DNA of 64,000 bases from Calliopsis andreniformis (Eukaryota; Arthropoda; Insecta; Hymenoptera; Andrenidae), in NCBI RefSeq assembly GCF_051401765.1, contig NW_027480423.1:1798001-1862000 (forward strand), given 5' to 3'. A program made the translations under genes and the position numbers. The first letter of the stretch is position 1. The number at the start of each line of letters is the position of its first letter. Below the pieces are notes generated by a model. The model worked only from the letters and a program-made list of their open reading frames with translations. It did not search any database and was not told the origin of the DNA. Positions 22,636 to 36,665 of this stretch are shown in pieces.

Positions 22636-25600
22636 AATATAAATACAACAGTTTTTCCAACGTATAAAACGAATAATTGCAACCAGTATGAAAGTAATGG
22701 TCATTTCTACGTTCCGGACAACCTAGGCTTCACTCTAGGGCGTTGCTCCACCACATCGAATAGCTACGGCCTTAGAAGTCAACGCCAGAAGCATAAAATA
22801 CAATAAATATACAAGAGTTTTTCCATCGTATATCAGGAATAATTGCAACCAGTGTGAAAGTGATGGTCATTTCTACGTTCCGGGCAACGTAGGCTTCACT
22901 CTAGGGCGTTGTTCCAACAGATCGAACACTTATGGCCTAAGAAGGCACCGCCAGAAGCATAAAATACAATATAAATATAACAGTTTTTCCATCGTATAAA
23001 ACGAATAATTGCAACCAGTATGAAAGTTATGGTCATTTCTTCTTTCCGGGCAACCTACGCTACACAATAGGGCGTTGCTCCAGCAGTTTGAATAGTTAGG
23101 GCCTAAGAAGTGAACGCCAGCAGCATAAAATGCAATAAAAATACAACAGTTTTTCCATCATATAACAGGAGTATTTGCCACCAGTTTGAAAGTGATGGAA
23201 CTTGCTACGTTCCGGGCAACTTAGGCTTCACTCTAGGGCGTTGCTCCACCAGATCGAATAGTTAGTGCCTTAGAAGTCAATGCCAGAAGCATAAAATACA
23301 ATATAAATACAACAGTTTTTCCATCGTATAAAACGAATAATTGCAACCAGTATGAATGATAACGTCATTTCTACTTTCCGGGCAACCTAGGCATCACCCT
23401 AGGGCGTTGCTTCAACAGATTGAATATTTAGGGCCTTAGAAGTCAACGTCAGAAGCATAAAATACAAAATAAATAGAACAGTTTTTCCATTGTGTAAAAC
23501 GAATAATTGCTACCGGTGTGAAGGTTATGGTCATTTATACGTTCCGGGCAACCTAGGCTTTACCATAGGGCGTTGTTCCACCAGATGGAATAGTTAGGGC
23601 ATAAGAAGTCAACGCCAGAAGCATAAAATACAATATAAATACAACAGTTTATCAATCGAATAAAACGAGTAATTGCAACCAGTACGAAAGTTAACGTCAT
23701 TTCTACGTTCCGGACAACCTAGGCTTCACCCTAGGGCGTTGCTCCAACAGATTGAGTAGTTAGGGCCTTAGAAGTCAACGCCGGAAGCATAAAATGCAAT
23801 AAAAATACATCAGTTTTTCCATCGTATAAAAGGATTAATCGCAAACAGTTTGAAAGTGATGGTCACTTCTACGTTCCGGGCAACCTAGGCTTTACTCTAG
23901 GGCGTTGCTCCACCAGATCGAATAGTTAGTGCCTTAGAAGTCAACGCCAGAAGCATAAAATACAATATAAACACAACAGTTTTTCCATCGTATAAAACGA
24001 ATAATTGCTACCTGTATGGAAGTGATGGTCATTTCTACGTTCCGGGCAACCTAGGCCTCACTCTAGGGCGTTGTTCCACCAGATTGAATAGTTAGGGCCT
24101 AAGAAATCAACGCCAGAAGCATAAAATACAATATAAATATAACAGTTTTTCCATCGTATAAAACGAATAATTTCAACCAGTGTGAATGGTATGGTCATTT
24201 GTACGTTCCAGGCAACCTAGGCTTCACTCTATGGCGTTCTTCCACCACATCGAATAGCTACGGCCTCAGAAGTCAACGCCTGAAGCATAAAGTACAATAA
24301 AAATATAACAGTCTTTCCATCCTATAACAGGAATAATTGCAACCCGCGTGGAAGTGATGGTCATTTGTACGTTCCAGGCAACCTAGGCTTCACTCTAGGG
24401 CGTTGTTCCACCAGATTGAATAGTTAGGGCCTAAGAAATCAACGCCAGAAGCATAAAATACAATATAAATATAACAGTTTTTCCATCGTATAAAACGAAT
24501 AATTTCAACCAGTGTGAATGTTATGGTCATTTCTACATTCCGAGCAACCTAGGCTACACTCTAGGGCGTTGGTCCACCAGAGAGAATTGTTAGGGCCTTA
24601 GAAGTCAACGCCAGAAGCATAAAATTCAATAAAGATGCAACAGTTTTTCCATCGTATAGCAGGAATAATTGCAAACAGTGTGAAAGCACTGGTCATTTCT
24701 ACGTTCCGGGTAACCTAGGCTTCACTCTAGGGCGTTGTTCCACCAGATCGAACAGTTAGGGCATAAGAAGGCAACGCCAGAAGCATAAAATACAATATAA
24801 ACACAACAGTTTTTCCATCGTATAAAACGAATAATTGCTACCAGTATGGAAGTGATGGTCATTTCTACGTTCCGGGCAACCTAGGCCTCACTCTAGGGCG
24901 TTGTTCCACCAGATTGAATAGTTAGGGCCTAAGAAATCAACGCCAGAAGCATACAATACAATATAAATATAACAGTTTTTCCATCGTATAAAACGAATAA
25001 TTTCAACCAGTGTGAATGTTATGGTCATTTCTATATTCCGAGCAACCTAGGCTACACTCTAGGGCGTTGATCCACCAGAGAGAATAGTTAGGGCCATAGA
25101 AGTCAACGCCAGAAGCACAAAATTCAATAAAGATGCAACAGTTTTTCCATCATATAAAACGAAAAATTGCAACCAGTATGAAAGCTATGGTCATTTCTAC
25201 TTGACGGGCAACCTAGGCTACACCCTAGGGCGTTGCTCCAACAGATTGAATAGTTAGGGCCTTAGAAGTCAACGCCGGAAGCATAAAATGCAATAATAAT
25301 ACATCAGATTTTCCATCGTATAAAAGGATTAATTGCAAACAGTTTGAAAGTGATGGTCACTTCTACGTTCCGGGCAACCTAGGCTTTACTCTAGGGCGTT
25401 GCTCCACCAGATCGGATAGTTAGTGCCTTAGAATCCAACGCCAGAAGCATAAAATACAATATAAACACAACAGTTTTTCCATCGTATAAAACGAATAATT
25501 GCTATCAGTATGGAAGTGATGGTCATTTCTACTTTCCGGGCAACCTAGGCTACACCCTAGGGCGTTGCTCCAACAGATTGAATAGTTAGGGCTTTAGAAG

Positions 25601-25938
25601 TCAATGCCCGAAGCATAAAATGCAATAAAAATACAACAGTTTTTCCATCGTATAAACGGATTAATTGCAACCAGTTTGAAAGTGATGGTCATTTCTACGT
25701 TCCGGGCAACCTAGGCTTCACTCTAGGGCGTTGCACCACCAGATCGAATAGTTAGGGCCTTAGAAGTCAACGCCAGAAGCATAAAATACAATATAAATAC
25801 AACAGTTTTTCCAACGTATAAAACGAATAATTGCAACCAGTATGAAAGTAATGGTCATTTCTACGTTCCGGACAACCTAGGCTTCACTCTAGGGCGTTGC
25901 TCCACCACATCGAATAGCTACGGCCTTAGAAGTCAACG
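22636..25938 (+). repeat. 3.3-kb block X', copy of 13,841-17,143
   Basis: Markers match at a constant offset of 8795 bp: TCCAACGTAT (13861/22656), GCTACACTCTAGGGCGTTGG (15758/24553), GTTGCACCACCAG (16936/25731). It holds the 17-monomer series once, plus the first part of the 4-mer. The block has a few private changes, such as TTTATCAATCG (about 23648), CGAAAAATTGC (about 25161) and ACATCAGATTTTCC (about 25303). It sits between the two copies of block Y. Confidence 0.9.
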
Positions 25939-28900
25939 CCTGAAGCATAAAGTACAATAAAAATACAACAGTCTTTCCATCCTATAACAGGAATAATTGC
26001 AACCCGCGTGGAAGTGATGGTCATTTGTACGTTCCAGGCAACCTAGGCTTCACTCTAGGGCGTTGTTCCACCAGATTGAATCGTTAGGGCCTAAGAAATC
26101 AACGCCAGAAGCATAAAATACAATATAAATATAACAGTTTTTCCATCGTATAAAACGAATAATTTCTACCAGTGCGAATGTTATGGTCATTTCTACATTC
26201 CGAGCAACCTAGGCTACACTCTAGGGCGTTGGTCCACCAGAGAGAGTTGTTAGGGCCTTAGAAGTCAACGCCAGAAGCATAAAATTCAATAAAGATGCAA
26301 CAGTTTTTCCATCGTATAGCAGGAATAATTGCAAACAGTGTGAAAGCACTGGTCATTTCTACGTTCCGGGTAACCTAGGCTTCACTCTAGGGCGTTGTTC
26401 CACCAGATCGAACAGTTAGGGCATAAGAAGGCAACGCCAGAAGCATAAAATACAATATAAACACAACAGTTTTTCCATCGTATAAAACGAATAATTGCTA
26501 CCAGTATGGAAGTGATGGTCATTTCTACGTTCCGGGCAACCTAGGCCTCACTCTAGGGCGTTGTTCCACCAGATTGAATAGTTAGGGCCTAAGAAATCAA
26601 CGCCAGAAGCATACAATACAATATAAATATAACAGTTTTTCCATCGTATAAAACGAATAATTTCAACCAGTGTGAATGTTATGGTCATTTCTATATTCCG
26701 AGCAACCTAGGCTACACTCTAGGGCGTTGATCCACCAGAGAGAATAGTTAGGGCCTTAGAAGTCAACGCCAGAAGCATGAAATTCAATAAAGATGCAACA
26801 GTTTTTCCATCGTATAGCAGGAATAATAGCAACCAGTGTGAAAGTTATGGTCATTTCTACGTTCCAGCAACCTAGGCTTCACCCCAGGGCGTTGTTCCAC
26901 CAGATCGAATAGTTAGGGCGTAAGAAGTGAACGCCAGAAGCATAAAATAAAATATAAATACAACAGTCTTTCTATCATATAAAACGAGTAATTGCATCCA
27001 GAATGAAAGTTGTGGTCATTTCTACTTTCCGGGCAACCTAGGCTACACCCTAGGGCGTTGCTCCAACAGATTGAATAGTTAGTGCTTTAGAAGTCAATGC
27101 CCGAAGCATAAAATGCAATAAAAATACAACAGTTTTTCCATCGTATAAACGGATTAATTGCAACCAGTTTGAAAGTGATGGTCATTTCTACGTTCCGGGC
27201 AACCTAGGCTTCACTCTAGGGCGTTGCTCCACCAGATCGAATAGTTAGGGCCTTAGAAGTCAACGCCAGAAGCATAAAATACAATATAAATACAACAGTT
27301 TTTCCAACGTATAAAACGAATAATTGCAACCAGTATGAAAGTAATGGTCATTTCTACGTTCCGGACAACCTAGGCTTCACTCTAGGGCGTTGCTCCACCA
27401 CATCGAATAGCTACGGCCTTAGAAGTCAACGCCAGAAGCATAAAATACAATAAATATACAAGAGTTTTTCCATCGTATATCAGGAATAATTGCAACCAGT
27501 GTGAAAGTGATGGTCATTTCTACGTTCCGGGCAACGTAGGCTTCACTCTAGGGCGTTGTTCCAACAGATCGAACACTTAGGGCCTAAGAAGGCACCACCA
27601 GAAGCATAAAATACAATATAAATATAACAGTTTTTCCATCGTATAAAACGAATAATTGCAACCAGTGTGAATGTTATGGTCATTTCTACATTCCGAGCAA
27701 CCTAGGCTTCACTCTAGTTCGTTGATCCACCAGATAGAATAGTGAGGGCCTTAGAAGTCAACGCCAGAAGCATAAAATTCAATAAAGATGCAACAGTTTT
27801 TCCATCATATAAAACGAATAATTGCAACCAGTATGAAAGCTATGGTCATTTCTACTTTACGGGCAACCCAGGCTACACCCTAGGGCGTTGCTCCTACAGA
27901 TAGAATAGTTAGGGCCTTAGAAGTCAATGCCCGAAGCATCAAATGCAATAAAAATACAACAGTTTTTCCATCATATAATAGGAATATTTACAACCAGTTT
28001 GAAAGTGATGGTCACTTCTACGTTCCGGGCAACCTAGGCTTCACCCTAGGGCGTTGTTCCGCCAGATGGAGTAGTTAGGGCATAAGAAGTCAACCCCGAC
28101 GCATAAAATGCAATAAAAATGCAACAGTTTTTCCATCGTATAAAAGGATTAATTGCAACCAGTTTGAAAGTGATGGTCATTTCTACGTTCCGGGCAACCT
28201 AGACTTCACCCTAGGGCGTTGTTCCACCAGATGGAATAGCTAGGCCATAAGAAGTCAACGCCAGAAGCATAAAATACGGTATAAATACAACAGCTTTTCC
28301 ATCGTATAAAATGTATAATTGCAAACATTGCGAAAGTAACGGTCATTTCTACGTTCCGGGCAACCTAGGCGTCACTCTAGTGCGTTGCTCCACCACATCT
28401 AAAAGCTACAGCCTTAGACCTCAACGACAGAAGCATAAAATACAATATAAATACAACATTTTTTCCATCGTATAAAAGGATTAATTGCAACCAGTTTGAA
28501 AGTGATGGTCATTTCTACGTTCCGGGCAACCTAGACTTCACCCTAGGGCGTTGTTCCACCAGATGGAATAGCTAGGCCATAAGAAGTCAACGCCAGAAGC
28601 ATAAAATACGGTATAAATACAACAGCTTTTCCATCGTATAAAATGTATAATTGCAAAGATTGCGAAAGTAATGGTCATTTCTACGTTCCGGGCAACCTAG
28701 GCGTCACTCTAGTGCGTTGCTCCACCACATCTAAAAGCTACGGCCTTAGACCTCAACGACAGAAGCATAAAATACAATATAAATACAACATCTTTTCCAT
28801 CATATAAAACGAATAATTGCAACCAGTATGAAAGCTATGGTCATTTCTACGTTCCGGGCAACCTAGGCTTTACCCTAGGGCGTTGCTCCAACAGATCGAA

Positions 28901-29273
28901 TAGTTAGTGCCTTAGAAGTCAACGGCCGAAGCATAAAATACAAAATAAATAGAACTGCTTTTCCATCGTATAAAACGAATAATTGCTACCGGTGTGAAAG
29001 TTATTTCCATTTCTACGTTCCGGGCAACCTAGGCTTCACCGTAGGGCGTTCTTCCACCAGATGGAATAGTTAGGGCATAAGAAGTCAACGCCAGAAGCAT
29101 AAAATACAATAAAGATGCAACAGCTTTTCCATCGTATTAAACGAATAATTTCAACCAGTGTGAATGTTATTGTCATTTCTACATTCCGTGCAACCTAGGC
29201 TTCACTCTAGGGCGTTGAACCACCAGATAGAATAGTGAGGGCCTTAGAAGTCAACGCCAGAAGCATAAAATTC
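25939..29273 (+). repeat. 3.33-kb block Y, copy 2
   Basis: This is the partner of 19,301-22,635 at an offset of 6638 bp. At its right end the sequence leaves the Y register after GAAGCATAAAAT and continues with a TTCAATAAAGATGC monomer. The last 1.2 kb of this block also forms the first copy of the 9-monomer unit, so the Y duplication and the 9-mer duplication are layered on each other. Confidence 0.9.
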
Positions 29274-31025
29274 AATAAAGATGCAACAGTTTTTCCATCA
29301 TATAAGACGAATAATTGCAACCAGTATGAAAGCTATGGTCATTTCTACTTTACGGGCAACCTAGGCTACACCCTAGGGCGCTGCTCCTACAGATAGAATA
29401 GTTAGGTCCTTAGAAGTCAATGCCCGAAGCATCAAATGCAATAAAAAAACAACAGTTTTTCCATCATATAACAGGAATATTTGCAACCAGTTTGAAAGTG
29501 ATGGTCACTTCTACGTTCCGGGCAACCTAGGCTTCACCCTAGGGCGTTGTTCCGCCAGATGGAGTAGTTAGGGCATAAGAAGTCAACCCCGACGCATAAA
29601 ATGCAATAAAAATGCAACAGTTTTTCCATCGTATAAAAGGATTAATTGCAACCAGTTTGAAAGTGATGGTCATTTCTACGTTCCGGGCAACCTAGACTTC
29701 ACCCTAGGGCGTTGTTCCACCAGATGGAATAGCTAGGCCATAAGAAGTCAACGCCAGAAGCATAAAATACGGTATAAATACAACAGCTTTTCCATCGTAT
29801 AAAATGTATAATTGCAAACATTGCGAAAGTAACGGTCATTTCTACGTTCCGGGCAACCTAGGCGTCACTCTAGTGCGTTGCTCCACCACATCTAAAAGCT
29901 ACAGCCTTAGACCTCAACGACAGAAGCATAAAATACAATATAAATACAACATTTTTTCCATCGTATAAAAGGATTAATTGCAACCAGTTTGAAAGTGATG
30001 GTCATTTCTACGTTCCGGGCAACCTAGACTTCACCCTAGGGCGTTGTTCCACCAGATGGAATAGCTAGGCCATAAGAAGTCAACGCCAGAAGCATAAAAT
30101 ACGGTATAAATACAACAGCTTTTCCATCGTATAAAATGTATAATTGCAAAGATTGCGAAAGTAATGGTCATTTCTACGTTCCGGGCAACCTAGGCGTCAC
30201 TCTAGTGCGTTGCTCCACCACATCTAAAAGCTACGGCCTTAGACCTCAACGACAGAAGCATAAAATACAATATAAATACAACATCTTTTCCATCATATAA
30301 AACGAATAATTGCAACCAGTATGAAAGCTATGGTCATTTCTACGTTCCGGGCAACCTAGGCTTTACCCTAGGGCGTTGCTCCAACAGATCGAATAGTTAG
30401 TGCCTTAGAAGTCAACGGCCGAAGCATAAAATACAAAATAAATAGAACTGCTTTTCCATCGTATAAAACGAATAATTGCTACCGGTGTGAAAGTTATTTC
30501 CATTTCTACGTTCCGGGCAACCTAGGCTTCACCGTAGGGCGTTCTTCCACCAGATGGAATAGTTAGGGCATAAGAAGTCAACGCCAGAAGCATAAAATAC
30601 AATAAAGATGCAACAGCTTTTCCATCGTATTAAACGAATAATTTCAACCAGTGTGAATGTTATTGTCATTTCTACATTCCGTGCAACCTAGGCTTCACTC
30701 TAGGGCGTTGAACCACCAGATAGAATAGTGAGGGCCTTAGAAGTCAACGCCAGAAGCATAAAATTCAATAAAGATGCAACAGTTTTTCCATCATATAAGA
30801 CGAATAATTGCAACCAGTATGAAAGCTATGGTCATTTCTACTTTACGGACAACCTAGGCTACACCCTAGGGCGCTGCTCCTACAGATAGAATAGTTAGGT
30901 CCTTAGAAGTCAATGCCCGAAGCATCAAATGCAATAAAAAAACAACAGTTTTTCCATCACATAACAGGAATATTTGCAACCAGTTTGAAAGTGATGGTCA
31001 CTTCTACGTTCCGGGCAACCTAGGC
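28040..31025 (+). repeat. 9-monomer tandem duplication (1493-bp unit, two copies)
   Basis: TTCCGCCAGATGG recurs at 28058 and 29551, and TAGAATAGTGAGGGCC at 29228 and 30721, each 1493 bp (9 x 166 less 1) apart. The unit contains its own smaller duplication of two monomers: ACCTAGACTTCACC near 28198 and again 332 bp later. This gives three nested levels: monomer, dimer and nonamer. Differences between copies are sparse, for example TTTACGGGCAACC versus TTTACGGACAACC. Confidence 0.9.
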
Positions 31026-34000
31026 TTCACGCTAGGGCGTTGCTCCACCAGATCGAATTGCTAGGGCCTTAGAAGTCAACGCCCGAAGCATAAAATACAA
31101 AATAAATAGTACAGTTTTTCCATTGTATAAAACGTATAATTGCTACCGGTGTGAAAGTTATGGTTATTTCTACGTTCCGGGCATCCTAGGCTTCACCCTA
31201 GGTCGTTGTTCCACCAGATGGAATAGTTAGGGCCTTAGAAGTCAACGCCCGAAGTATAAAATACAAAATAAATAGAACAGTTTTTCCATCGTATAAAACT
31301 AATAATTTCAACCAGTGTGAAAGTAATGGGCATTTCTACGTTCCGGTCAACCTAGGCTTCACTCTAGGGCGTTGCTCCACCACATCGAATAGCTACGTCC
31401 TTAGAAGTCAACGCCAGAAGCATAAAATACAATAAATATACAAGAGTTTTTCCATCGTATATCAGGAATAATTGCAACCAGTGTGAAAGTGATGGTCATT
31501 TCTACGTTCCGGGCAACGTAGGCTTCACTCTAGGGCGTTGTTCCAACAGATCGAACACTTAGGGCCTAAGAAGGCACCGCCAGAAGCATAAAATACAATA
31601 TAAATATAACAGTTTTTCCATCGTATAAAACGAATAATAGCAATCAGTGTGAAAGTTATGGTCATTTCTAAGTTCCGGGCAACCTAGGCTTCACCCTAGG
31701 GCGTCGCTCCAACAGATTGAATAGTTAGGGCCTTAGAAGTCAACGCCCGACGCATAAAATGCAATAAAAATGCAACAGTTTTTCCATCGTATAAAAGGAT
31801 TAATTGCAACCAGTTTGAAAGTGATGGTCATTTCTACGTTCCGGGCAACCTAGGCTTCACCCTAGGGCGTTGTTCCGCCAGATGGAGTAGTTAGGGCATA
31901 AGAAGTAAACCCCGACGCATAAAATGCAATAAAAATGCAACAGTTTTTCCATCGTATAAAAGGATTAATTGCAACCAGTTTGAAAGTGATGGTCATTTCT
32001 ACGTTCCGGGCGACCTAGGCTTCACCCTAGGGCGTTGTTCCACCAGATGGAATAGCTAGGCCATAAGAAGTCAACGCCAGAGGCATAAAATACGGTATAA
32101 ATACAACAACTTTCCATCGTATAAAATGTATAATTGCAAACATTGCGAAAGTAATGGTCATTTCTACGTTCCGGGCAACCTAGGCGTCACTCTAGTGCGT
32201 TGCTCCACCACATCTAATAGCTACGGCCTTAGACGTCAACGACAGAAGCATAAAATAGAATATAAATACAACATTTTTTCCATCATATAAAACGAATAAT
32301 TGCAACCAGTATGAAAGCTATGGTCATTTCTACTTTACGGGCAACCTAGGCTACACCCTAGGGCGTTGCTCCTACAGATTGAATAGTGAGGGCCTTAGAA
32401 GTCAACGCCAGAAGCATAAAATTCAATAAAGATGCAACAGTTTTTCCATCATATAAGACGAATAATTGCAACCAGTATGAAAGCTATGGTCATTTCTACT
32501 TTACGGGCAACCTAGGCTACACCCTAGGGCGTTGCTCCTACAGATAGAATAGTTAGGGCCTTAGAAGTCAATGCCCGAAGCATCAAATGCAATAAAAAAA
32601 CAACAGTTTTTCCATCATATAACAGGAATATTTGCAACCAGTTTGAAAGTGATGGTCACTTCTACGTTCCGGGCAACCTAGGCTTCACGCTAGGGCGTTG
32701 CTCCACCAGATCGAATAGCTAGGGCCTTAGAAGTCAACGCCCGAAGCATAAAATACAAAATAAATAGTACAGTTTTTCCATTGTATAAAACGTATAATTG
32801 CTACCGGTGTGAAAGTTATGGTCATTTCTACGTTCCGGGCAACCTAGGCTTCACCCTAGGTCGTTGTTCCACCAGATGGAATAGTTAGGGCCTTAGAAGT
32901 CAACGCCCGAAGTATAAAATACAAAATAAATAGAACAGTTTTTCCATCGTATAAAGCTAATAATTTCAACCAGTGTGAAAGTAATGGGCATTTCTACGTT
33001 CCGGTCAACCTAGGCTTCACTCTAGGGCGTTGCTCCACCACATCGAATAGCTACGTCCTTAGAAGTCAACGCCAGAAGCATAAAATACAATAAATATACA
33101 AGAGTTTTTCCATCGTATATCAGGAATAATTGCAACCAGTGTGAAAGTGATGGTCATTTCTACGTTCCGGGCAACGTAGGCTTCACTCTAGGGCGTTGTT
33201 CCAACAGATCGAACACTTAGGGCCTAAGAAGGCACCGCCAGAAGCATAAAATACAATATAAATATAACAGTTTTTCCATCGTATAAAACGAATAATAGCA
33301 ATCAGTGTGAAAGTTATGGTCATTTCTAAGTTCCGGGCAACCTAGGCTTCACCCTAGGGCGTCGCTCCAACAGATTGAATAGTTAGGGCCTTAGAAGTCA
33401 ACGCCCGACGCATAAAATGCAATAAAAATGCAACAGTTTTTCCATCGTATAAAAGGATTAATTGCAACCAGTTTGAAAGTGATGGTCATTTCTACGTTCC
33501 GGGCAACCTAGGCTTCACCCTAGGGCGTTGTTCCGCCAGATGGAGTAGTTAGGGCATAAGAAGTAAACCGCGACGCATAAAATGCAATAAAAATGCAACA
33601 GTTTTTCCATCGTATAAAAGGATTAATTGCAACCAGTTTGAAAGTGATGGTCATTTCTACGTTCCGGGCGACCTAGGCTTCACCCTAGGGCGTTGTTCCA
33701 CCAGATGGAATAGCTAGGCCATAAGAAGTCAACGCCAGAGGCATAAAATACGGTATAAATACAACAGCTTTCCATCGTATAAAATGTATAATTGCAAACA
33801 TTGCGAAAGTAATGGTCATTTCTACGTTCCGGGCAACCTAGGCGTCACTCTAGTGCGTTGCTCCACCACATCTAATAGCTACGGCCTTAGACGTCAACGA
33901 CAGAAGCATAAAATAGAATATAAATACAACATTTTTTCCATCATATAAAACGAATAATTGCAACCAGTATGAAAGCTATGGTCATTTCTACTTTACGGGC

Positions 34001-35520
34001 AACCTAGGCTACACCCTAGGGCGTTGCTCCTACAGATTGAATAGTGAGGGCCTAAGAAGTCAACGCCAGAAGCATAAAATTCAATAAAGATGCAACAGTT
34101 TTTCCATCATATAAGACGAATAATTGCAACCAGTATGGAAGCTATGGTCATTTCTACTTTACGGGCAACCTAGGCTACACCCTAGGGCGTTGCTCCTACA
34201 GATAGAATAGTTAGGGCCTTAGAAGTCAATGCCCGAAGCATCAAATGCAATAAAAAAACAACAGTTTTTCCATCATATAACAGGAATATTTGCAACCAGT
34301 TTGAAAGTGCTGGTCACTTCTACGTTCCGGGCAACCTAGGCTTCACGCTAGGGCGTTGCTCCACCAGATCGAATAGCTAGGGCCTTAGAAGTCAACGCCC
34401 GAAGCATAAAATACAAAATAAATAGTACAGTTTTTCCATTGTATAAAACGTATAATTGCTACCGGTGTGAAAGTTATGGTCATTTCTACGTTCCGGGCAA
34501 CCTAGGCTTCACCCTAGGTCGTTGTTCCACCAGATGGAATAGTTAGGGCCTTAGAAGTCAACGCCCGAAGTATAAAATACAAAATAAATAGAACAGTTTT
34601 TCCATCGTATAAAACTAATAATTTCAACCAGTGTGAAAGTAATGGGCATTTCTACGTTCCGGTCAACCTAGGCTTCACTCTAGGGTGTTGCTCCGCCACA
34701 TCGAATAGCTACGGCCTTAGAAGTCAACGCCAGAAGCATAAAATACAATAAATATATAAGAGTTTTTCCATCGTATATCAGGAATAATTGCAACCAGTGT
34801 GAAAGTGATGGTCATTTCTACGTTCCGGGCAACGTAGGCTTCACTCTAGGGCGTTGTTCCGACAGATCGAACACTTAGGGCCTAAGAAGGCACCGCCAGA
34901 AGCATAAAATACAATATAAATATAACAGTTTTTCCATCGTATAAAACGAATAATAGCAATCAGTGTGAAAGTTATGGTCATTTCTAAGTTCCGGGCATCC
35001 TAGGCTTCAACCTAGGGCGTCGCTCCAACAGATTGAATAGTTAGGGCCTTAGAAGTCAACGCCCGACGCATAAAATGCAATAAAAATGCTACAGTTTTTC
35101 CATCGTATAAAAGGATTAATTGCAACCAGTTTGAAAGTGATGGTCATTTCTACGTTCCGGGCAACCTAGACTTCACCCTAGGGCGTTGTTCCGCCAGATG
35201 GAGTAGTTAGGGCATAAGAAGTAAACCCCGACGCATAAAATGCAATAAAAATGCAACAGTTTTTCCATCGTATAAAAGGATTAATTGCAACCAGTATGAA
35301 AGTGATGGTCATTTCTACGTTCCGGGCGACCTAGGCTTCACCCTAGGGCGTTGTTCCACCAGATGGAGTAGCTAGGCCATAAGAAGTCAACGCCAGAGGC
35401 ATAAAATACGGTATAAATACAACAGCTTTCCATCGTATAAAATGTATAATTGCAAACATTGCGAAAGTAATGGTCATTTCTACGTTCCGGGCAACCTAGG
35501 CGTCACTCCAGTGCGTTGTT
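31026..35520 (+). repeat. 10-monomer HOR again: two full copies plus 7 monomers
   Basis: CACGCTAGGG occurs at 31028, 32686 and 34344, and the CACATCG monomers at 31381, 33039 and 34697, all 1658 bp apart. The content and internal order are the same as the 10-mer at 2.5-5.8 kb, about 28.2 kb away. Rare single-copy changes (AGCTACGTCC in two units, TATATAAGAG near 34755, AAGTGCTGGTC near 34305) mark separate copies. The third copy breaks at CACTCCAGTGCG near 35505 and jumps to another unit. Confidence 0.9.
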
Positions 35521-36665
35521 CCACCAGATCGAACAGTTAGGGCCTAAGATGGCAACGCCAGAAGCATAAAATACAATATAAATATAACAGTTTTTCCATT
35601 GTATAAAACGTATAATTGCTACCGGTGTGAAAGATATGGTCATTTCTACGTTCCGGTCAACCTAGGCTTCACTCTAGGGCGTTGCTCCGCCACATCGAAT
35701 AGCTACGGCCTTAGAAGTCAACGCCAGAAGCATAAAATACAATAAATATACAAGAGTTTTTCCATCGTATATCAGGAATAATTGCAACCAGTGTGAAAGT
35801 GATGGTCATTTCTACGTTCCGGGCAACGTAGGCTTCACTCTAGGGCGTTGTTCCAACAGATCGAACACTTAGGGCCTAAGAAGGCACCGCCAGAAGCATA
35901 AAATACAATATAAATATAACAGTTTTTCCATCGTATAAAACGAATAATAGCAATCAGTGTGAAAGTTATGGTCATTTCTAAGTTCCGGGCAACCTAGGCT
36001 TCACCCTAGGGCGTCGCTCCAACAGATTGAATAGTTAGGGCCTTAGAAGTCAACGCCCGACGAATAAAATGCAATAAAAATGCAACAGTTTTTCCATCGT
36101 ATAAAAGGATTAATTGCAACCAGTTTGAAAGTGATGGTCATTTCTACGTTCCGGGCAACCTAGGCTTCACCCTAGGGCGTTGTTCCGCCAGATGGAGTAG
36201 TTAGGGCATAAGAAGTAAACCCCGACGCATAAAATGCAATAAAAATGCAACAGTTTTTCCATCGTATAAAAGGATTAATTGCAACCAGTATGAAAGTGAT
36301 GGTCATTTCTACGTTCCGGGCGACCTAGGCTTCACCCTAGGGCGTTGTTCCACCAGATGGAGTAGCTAGGCCATAAGAAGTCAACGCCAGAGGCATAAAA
36401 TACGGTATAAATACAACAGCTTTCCATCGTATAAAATGTATAATTGCAAACATTGCGAAAGTAATGGTCATTTCTACGTTCCGGGCAACCTAGGCGTCAC
36501 TCTAGTGCGTTGCTCCACCACATCTAATAGCTACGGCCTTAGACGTCAACGACAGAAGCATAAAATACAATATAAATACAACATTTTTTCCATCCTATAA
36601 CAGGAATAATTGCAACCCGCGTGGAAGTGATGGTCACTTGTACGTTCCAGGCAACCTAGGCTTCA
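35521..36665 (+). repeat. Truncated 10-mer piece with unusual junctions, copy 1
   Basis: After a break near 35.52 kb the array re-enters the 10-mer register at the CCGCCACATCG monomer, 994 bp (6 monomers less 2) after the previous one. It runs to CAACATTTTTTCC, then jumps at 36591 into a CATCCTATAACAGG / CCCGCGTGGAAG unit. The stretch 35,597-36,665 is matched by 39,409-40,477 at a constant offset of 3812 bp, including both abnormal junctions. Confidence 0.85.

Noticed and set aside
22597..22806. Plus-strand open frame of 69 codons
   Set aside because: Repeat sequence spanning the junction of blocks Y and X'. The matching frame in block Y copy 2 is different, so it is not conserved.
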